From Prostheceraeus crozeri (Eukaryota > Platyhelminthes > Polycladida > Euryleptidae): a stretch of 64,000 nucleotides of DNA. The notes under the pieces are model-generated. The model made no database searches and was not told the DNA's origin. It saw only the letters and a program-made list of their open reading frames with translations. Both the position numbers and the translations under genes were made by a program. The stretch is taken from assembly GCA_907163375.1 (NCBI GenBank), contig CAJQUW010001979.1:620001-684000 (forward strand). The letters are read 5' to 3'. Below, one piece after another: positions 58,839-64,000 of the stretch (its first letter is position 1; each line of letters starts with the position of its first letter).

Positions 58839-59300
58839 TTACTTCTTAACAATTAGTTTGCAATTGTAAATAAAGTCCTTTTGGAGGCACAGTTCTGGAC
58901 GCAGCAAAATAGCTACTGCTTCACCAATGCTGAGTTGGAGGGTGCTGTTAAACTGCTTCAGTACAGAAAATGAAGAGGTATTTGGAGGGCAGGAGGATGT
59001 CATGATGTGTCTCGTGATAGCTGAGCTCGGAGGTTGCTTGGATCGAGGACGAGCTTTACTGTGTTGGAGCCACTTCGGTATGTGCTCTTTGACCCTTGGA
59101 CAGAGGACAGAGGATGCTCCGTTTTTCCCACATAACCTGCACTGCAGGTGCAATCGTATTTGTAGATAACCATGGAGCGGTGGGAATCAGGGATTCTGTC
59201 CTTCACACTTTTGCTGGTGAGACGGTTTGTACGAAGCCAAGGAAGGCACAGCTCTGACGTGAAAATGAGCTCTCTCAACTGCTTTTACGATCCGCTTCGC
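58839..59300 (-). pseudogene. Penelope GIY-YIG endonuclease, long copy
   Basis: MVIYKYDCTCSAGYVGKTEH is the start of a GIY-YIG nuclease as found C-terminal to Penelope reverse transcriptases. It is followed by the region ending in FSVLKQFNSTLQLSIGEAVA and LCLQKDFIYNCKLIVKK. It cuts the target in intact relatives. The frame is broken in this copy, while the inverted plus-strand copy is continuous. Confidence 0.85.
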
Positions 59301-59316
59301 TTCTTGAACAACATTT

Positions 59317-60965
59317 TCATTTATATACGGTAATGAAAAGTATAGTTTTCTTCGGCACATCCATCGACTGCTCCTTGTTCGTTGACCGGGAATGCTTCTG
59401 GATAAACCACTCCGGATATCCATTCTGCAGGAGTATCTTAGTCAGATATGCCTGTTCAGACGGTAAAAATTGAGCTGAACAAATTCTGCGAGAACGGTTG
59501 AATAAATTACGGACCAAGTTCATCTTAAGTTGTCTTGGACAGTGAGCCAAATAATTTATATATAATCCTGTGAATGTAGGCTTGTGGTAATTGGAGGTAG
59601 AAACTAAACCATGCTCCACAGTAACTTTCACATCCAAGAAATGGCTGCCGGTGTCTTCATGAAATTTCAAATTGGGATGTAGACCATTGAGTTCTCGTAA
59701 TAAATTGTCTTTTTTACTGTGCTTCACGACAACATGAATGTCGTCAACATAGCGATGATATGACTTCACACCTTGTAGTGCACCCTGTAGGCGCATTTCT
59801 TGGTACCCCATAAAAATTGTAGCGAACGACCCACCGGAGACTGCCCATACTAAGACCATCCTTTTGTCTGAACAGCTTGTTATTAAAAATGAAATGCACA
59901 TTCTTGGATAGAAGAAGGAGGAGTTCACGTAAGTTACTTTCCGATATGGGCTGACTGCCAATACAGGGAGGCTGTATATGACCAGACTTGAACCAGGTGT
60001 TACATATTATATCCACAGTCTCTTCCACGGGAATGTTTGTGAACAATGATTCAATATCGTATGTTACCATCGTGTCGTCATCATCGATTTCCATTTTTCG
60101 TATTTCATCTGCGAACTTGAATGAGTCTTTGAGTGAGTAATGTGAGGACAGATGAATAATTGGTTTGACAAACCAATTATCTACGAATCGGGAGATACGG
60201 TGATATGATGAGCCAATCATCGACAGAATTGGTCGGAAAGGACAACTCTGCTTGTGACTTTTTGGGAGGCCAGATAGTCTTGGAATTTGAGCACCTTTCG
60301 GTATCAAGTCAAGCACGTCATTCGGGAGTTGATTTTGCTGCACAAAGGAGGCAACAGTATTGATCAGCTGCTTACCAGTGCTCTCATCGCTCCAGTCTAT
60401 CTCTTCATCTAATTCAATAAATTTGCTTGAATCAGAAAGAACATCATTCATTCTCATGAGATACTGATCTTTAGAACACACGACGGTACTGTTCCCTTTA
60501 TCGCTTTTAAAGACAAATAAATTGAGATCTTTCATTCCGAATGATTGCAGTCGGATTGTCCTTCAAAGATGGACTTCTTAAACGGCATAAAGAATAGACA
60601 GTCTTTGAAAGTAAAGCTTGACATTCAGATGCCATGTCACTGTTACTTGGAGTCTCTTGATTCAGCTTCCAATTAAGCAACTCAAGGTCAGTAAAAATCC
60701 CAATTTGATCAATTTTCTTTGATGGAATGTAATGACTTACACCAAATTTCAATGCGTCGAGCTCCTCATCAGATAACTCCGCACCACTTGTGTTTAAAAC
60801 TGTATTCTTTATACCAGTAGAGCCATGGGAATTTCTGAGCAACCATTCAAGACATTTGCCATAATGAGTCTTGCGCTCATGGCTTTGTCTTCTGTAAATC
60901 AGCCACACATTCTTGAACAAAGTAATACTGTCCATTACAGACAGCTTTACCGTCTGAACAGGCAT
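59317..60965 (-). pseudogene. Penelope-like reverse transcriptase
   Basis: An N-terminal region (SGAELSDEELDALKFGVSHY, 60965-60507) leads into the reverse transcriptase: DKGNSTVVCSKDQY, RLSGLPKSHK, PFRPILSMIGSSYHRISRF, and TYDIESLFTNIPVEETVD, a Penelope signature, with DGLSMGS, then YHRYVDDIHVVVKHS (active site YVDD), GSHFLDVKVTVEHG and NYLAHCPRQLKMNLVRNLF. Order and spacing fit the family. The coding frame is interrupted, so the copy is inactive. It lies inside the LINE fragment in the hAT element. Confidence 0.88.
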
Positions 60966-61237
60966 ATCTGACTAAGATACTCCTGCAGAATGGGTATCCG
61001 GAGTGGTTTATCCAGAGACATTCCCGGTTAACGAACAAGAAGCAGTCGATGGATGTGCCGAAGAAAACTATATACTTTTCATTACCGTATATAAATGAAA
61101 ATGTTGTTCAAGAAGCGAAGCGGATCGTAAAAGCAGTTGAGAGAGCTTATTTTCACGTCAGAGCTGTGCCCTGGCTTCGTACAAACCGTCTCACCAGCAA
61201 AAGTGTGAAGGACTGAATCCCTGATTCTCACCGCTCC

Positions 61238-61570
61238 ATGGTTATCTACAAATACGATTGCACCTGCAGTGCAGGTTATGTGGGAAAAACGGAGCATCCT
61301 CTGTCCACAAGGGTCAAAGAGCACATACCGAAGTGGCTCCAACACAGTAAAGCTCGTCCTCGATCCAAGCAACCTCCGAGCTCAGCTATCACGAGACACA
61401 TCATGACATCCTCCTGCCCTCCAAGTACCTCTTCATTTTCTGTACTGAAGCAGTTTAACAGCACCCTCCAACTCAGCATTGGTGAAGTAGTAACTATTTC
61501 GCTGCTGCGTCCTGAACTGTGCCTCCAAAAGGACTTTATTTACAATTGCAAACTAATTGTTAAGAAGTAA
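61238..61570 (+). pseudogene. Penelope GIY-YIG endonuclease, inverted partial copy
   Basis: An uninterrupted frame of 110 codons reads MVIYKYDCTCSAGYVGKTEH then PLSTRVKEHIPKWLQ, SSAITRHIMTSSCPPS, LLRPELCL and KDFIYNCKLIVKK. It matches the endonuclease of the long copy in opposite orientation. Upstream (60957-61237) it also carries the end of the reverse transcriptase. It lacks the catalytic part of the reverse transcriptase. Confidence 0.88.
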
Positions 61571-62287
61571 CTTTCCTTTTCTCATTTCGTTCCCTTAGCA
61601 TTCTATTATATTTATTCTCACTACTGACATTTATATTACTTTTATCTGTATTGATTTCGCTTGTAGATCCAACGTATGGCGTGACATTGTGAGAGACATT
61701 CAATTCGTGATCTGTAAACTCTACCATTTCGTTGTTTCAGTTGTTCTGCCGTAGTCACTAAAAGAGGCAGCGTGGCCAGTGACGAAATTCTTCGTTTTGA
61801 ATTTTTTGTATTAAGTGGCGCTTACCAAAAAAGTGTTCGTGTATTGGAAGAAACGGGAATGGTTTACGACAATCGTGGACGTGGGCGATGCAGGACGCAC
61901 TGGTCAGACGGCATTCGACAGACGACAGGAATGTCACTAACGGACTGCAGTATACGGTAAGCGCAAGATCGTGGACGGTGGCGAAAATTCGTAAGCAGGA
62001 AAGCGGCAACTCGTTTCGACGACTAATCCATCGAAGGAGGAGAGACTAAGATGATTAATTCGAATTGAATTTCACTTCATCTGATAGTCGAATTGGATAA
62101 TTGGATAATCGCGAATCGGATAATCGAATCGCTTTAACGAATGGTAATCGAATCGGATAATCGCAAATAGGAATTTGATTTTTTAAATTTGAATCGGATA
62201 ATCGTAATCGGAACTCTGAGTTGACGAATCGGAAAATCGCTAATCGGACCTTCATTTTTCCGAATCGCGCCCACCTGTGCTTAAAAG

Positions 62288-63360
62288 TGAGAATTAAAAA
62301 TTATCAATGATAATTAAAATGAGTAAAATGTGGAAATTCGACGAGAGGATTGGTTTGAGTCAATTCTGATATCTATTCGAAATAATGATGCAAATCATCA
62401 AAATCTCCAAATGAGTATCCGATTGTCGTGGGGGTCAAGAGAATTTATTAGAGCGTGATCAATCTATGATGTCCCAATTCTCGCGCCCACTATCCCAAAA
62501 GGGATGGGACAAGCATATCAAAGGAGTTTTTGACTACAAAATAAAAAAATACTGTTTTGCAGGATGCCAAAGATGGGTGATACAGCCATCTGCACGCGAA
62601 ATGACGATGGGTGATAAATTATTCCGAACATACTTAACCGAGCCACCACCGCACGGGTCTCTGTCGCTCCTGATGATGCAATGACTCCTTACTGAGACCA
62701 CATCCGAAGTCGTGTGCAACTGTAATCAGAAGCGGCTTAAATTACTTATTGCTCACGCCATATGGCTTATCTGTCATTGAAACCAATATGCTGGAATTTC
62801 AGTTGCGATTGCGACCTGTTGCCTATGCCTTGAGGGCTTTTTACTTGAGTGCCCCAGGCCTTAGGGACCATGACACACCGACGCAGCTCACTGTGGATCA
62901 CATTCACTTACGCCGTGCATCTGACCATTGCGTCGATTGTTGAATGTCGTCGTGACGACTCGCAATCTGTTGTCTGACCAACAGCAGCAGATACATAGAT
63001 TGCACGCCTTGCAAGCGAAGCGCGCTGGGATATTCTCTCTATGATGGCAGACGATCAAGTGGTAAGTTAGATTATGATTTGAGATTTAAATTATGAATAA
63101 AAATATGACGGCAGATGGACCATTAGGCCACAAAATTAGACAGGTCGTCTCTTCTTCCGTTTGACTAGAAGGGAAGCATTGGAACATGTTACGTTAATGA
63201 AATGGCACAATATGCTGACTAAATACCATAGCAATCGAACAATGTGCAGCCAGTTCAACATTGAACACGCCAATTTTGCAAAGTTTCAGTGACTGTTATC
63301 AGCCAGATCCCACAGCAAAGAGACACAGACGATGTCAAGTTCGACAGAGAAGTTTGTGAA
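62288..63360. other. Nothing firmly recognised
   Basis: ACGATGGGTGATAAATTATT near 62603 echoes a stretch at 55270. Upstream of the dispersed repeat, an open stretch reads NLLSDQQQQIHRLHALQAKR (about 62965), perhaps part of the same unclassified element, followed by ATGATGGCAGACGATCAAGT and GGTAAGT, which could be an exon end. This is weak. Confidence 0.35.
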
Positions 63361-63660
63361 CGTTTTTTCATGCGCCTGCCAACTTTTTTAAAAATGATCG
63401 AAGGGCCCAACATTATCGAGAACACTTTTGCGCAGTGATCTGAATTCTTCGAATCTAAAGGAGTCGTGGCGATCGGAGCATTTTGAAGGAATTCACAGCA
63501 ATCCGCAAGCGACGCACGATTATTTTTCCTATCTCTGTAAGGTATTAAAAATTTCTTTTTGCCCACCTATTAAGTTCCTGCATGTGCCATCTGTTTGAAT
63601 CAGTTTGCACTTCTAGCAAAGTGATGCGACTAAACAATCCAATTCTGTGCATTGGGCACA
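63361..63660 (+). repeat. Unclassified dispersed repeat, copy 2, with exon-like coding segment
   Basis: Matches 17995-18290. One frame reads HAPANFFKNDRRAQHYREHF, and a shifted frame continues NSSNLKESWRSEHF and SNPQATHDYFSYLCK up to AAG with GTATTAA. The first copy has PATFFSNDRKGQHYVENVCA in the same place. Protein-level likeness in both parts suggests a decayed multi-copy gene. Family unknown. Confidence 0.6.
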
Positions 63661-64000
63661 TTACTCATGGACAATTCAGCCCCTCAAGGATTTTCAATTA
63701 TTTGATTGCTTGACAGTTTCTTGTGATGCATTTTCGAAGTTGCATTGCTAGGTAAAGTATGATGCCGGTTTGTCATTCGATGCATTCATGCGTGCCATTA
63801 TTGACGCTCAATATCACGGAATTCAGTAAAAGCTAATTTTCTAATTATTTTCCTGATTGAATTATTGATTCATTTCATAGGTTACAACGGATCTCGAATC
63901 ATTGATAATTAACGGGCTTCATCGTGCACATTTTAAGTCTTTGCTTTTGTGATGCTACCAATCACCTATTTGCCGCACGTAATAAGCAATAAGCATATCG
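63661..64000. other. Window end, nothing firmly recognised
   Basis: May continue the unclassified repeat (TTGTGATGCTACCAATCA near 63948 resembles TTGTGATGCGACCATTA near 18749). No gene recognised. Confidence 0.3.

Larger units (their letters stand above)
58599..61851 (-). mobile_element. Penelope-like element with a head-to-head partial copy
   Basis: AACGGGAATGGTTT flanks both sides (58585-58598 and 61852-61865), a 14-bp target duplication of Penelope-like length. A long copy reads on the minus strand from about 60965 to 58602 (reverse transcriptase, then GIY-YIG endonuclease). A 5'-truncated copy of the last 0.85 kb reads on the plus strand from about 60957 to 61809. The two share their 5' sides, so the 3' parts form inverted arms. 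Such opposed partial copies are known for Penelope elements. Confidence 0.88.
58402..62044 (+). pseudogene. LINE 3' fragment split by the Penelope-like element
   Basis: The left part (58402-58598) reads MNNERKIC then FGHPVRKQGME; the right part (61866-62044) reads VYDNRGRGRCRTHWSDGIRQ, TTGMSLTDC, and RRLIHRRRRD with a stop. RGRGRPRT.W.D.I...TG.SL..C and DR..WR are the closing module of a LINE reverse transcriptase. ACTAAGATGAT lies on both sides (58391-58401 and 62045-62055), a probable 11-bp target duplication. Total LINE sequence is only about 376 bp. Confidence 0.7.
55434..62279. mobile_element. hAT element with nested insertions, 6.8 kb
   Basis: CTTAAAAG flanks both sides (55426-55433 and 62280-62287). 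Ends are CAGAATTGGGCAATCGGATA and, reversed, CACAGGTGGGCGCGATTCGG. Both subterminal regions repeat CGGATAATCG, the kind of clustered motif that hAT transposases bind. A BED zinc-finger remnant lies at 57651-57770. Inside are a mariner (55872-57612) and a LINE fragment (58402-62044) itself split by a Penelope-like element (58599-61851). Without these the hAT is about 1.5 kb. A CCGA-repeat lies near 55816-55836. Confidence 0.85.

Noticed and set aside
58927-59169. Open frames opposite the Penelope endonuclease
   Set aside because: They are shadows of the endonuclease frame on the other strand and recur at the inverted copy.
1-64000. CRISPR arrays, bacterial operons or phage-like gene clusters
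   Set aside because: No direct-repeat and spacer pattern, no ribosome-binding-site gene strings; introns and LINEs show an animal genome.

Overview
The window comes from a large, AT-rich, repeat-laden animal genome. Evidence for an animal is a spliced host gene with GT-AG introns of up to about 21.6 kb, together with CR1-like LINEs, Penelope-like elements, hAT, mariner, Tc1 and piggyBac-type DNA elements, tRNA-derived repeats and a Ty3/Gypsy element. There are no operons or bacterial-type genes. The mix of repeats suggests a marine or aquatic invertebrate, but the sequence alone does not fix the phylum.

One host gene is recognisable: the 5' half of VAC14, the HEAT-repeat scaffold of the PIKfyve/Fab1-FIG4 complex that makes PtdIns(3,5)P2. 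It lies on the minus strand from 31598 down to 877 and runs off the left edge. Five coding exons with matching phases can be joined: 31498-31598, 29876-30026, 29645-29812, 22758-23145 and 877-1132. They give about 354 residues. The first exon is short and was found by its match to the conserved VAC14 N-terminus.

The introns carry many repeats. Intron 4 (1133-22757) holds a reverse-transcriptase-associated protein fragment, two hAT elements, a tRNA-derived SINE, a Tc1-like relic, an inverted repeat, an unclassified repeat also found at 63.4 kb, and a truncated LINE. Intron 3 (23146-29644) holds a LINE 3' end about 60 bp from exon 4, inverted repeats, a tRNA-like repeat, and a hAT element that ends 30 bp from the exon 3 donor.

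From 31.6 kb to 64 kb no host coding sequence was recognised. The region contains two tandem 298-bp units each holding a tRNA-like sequence, more hAT elements with exact 8-bp target duplications, and a Penelope relic. It also has a CR1-group LINE (about 46.02-52.25 kb) split by a recent, incomplete Ty3/Gypsy insertion. Last is a 6.8-kb hAT element (55434-62279) that contains a mariner and a LINE fragment, the latter itself split by a Penelope-like element arranged head to head with an inverted partial copy.

The main observations are the spliced VAC14 model, the group of hAT elements with CCCGGG-rich or repeated subterminal motifs, the datable nesting of insertions, the tRNA-like tandem repeat, and an unidentified repeat family with an exon-like conserved segment.
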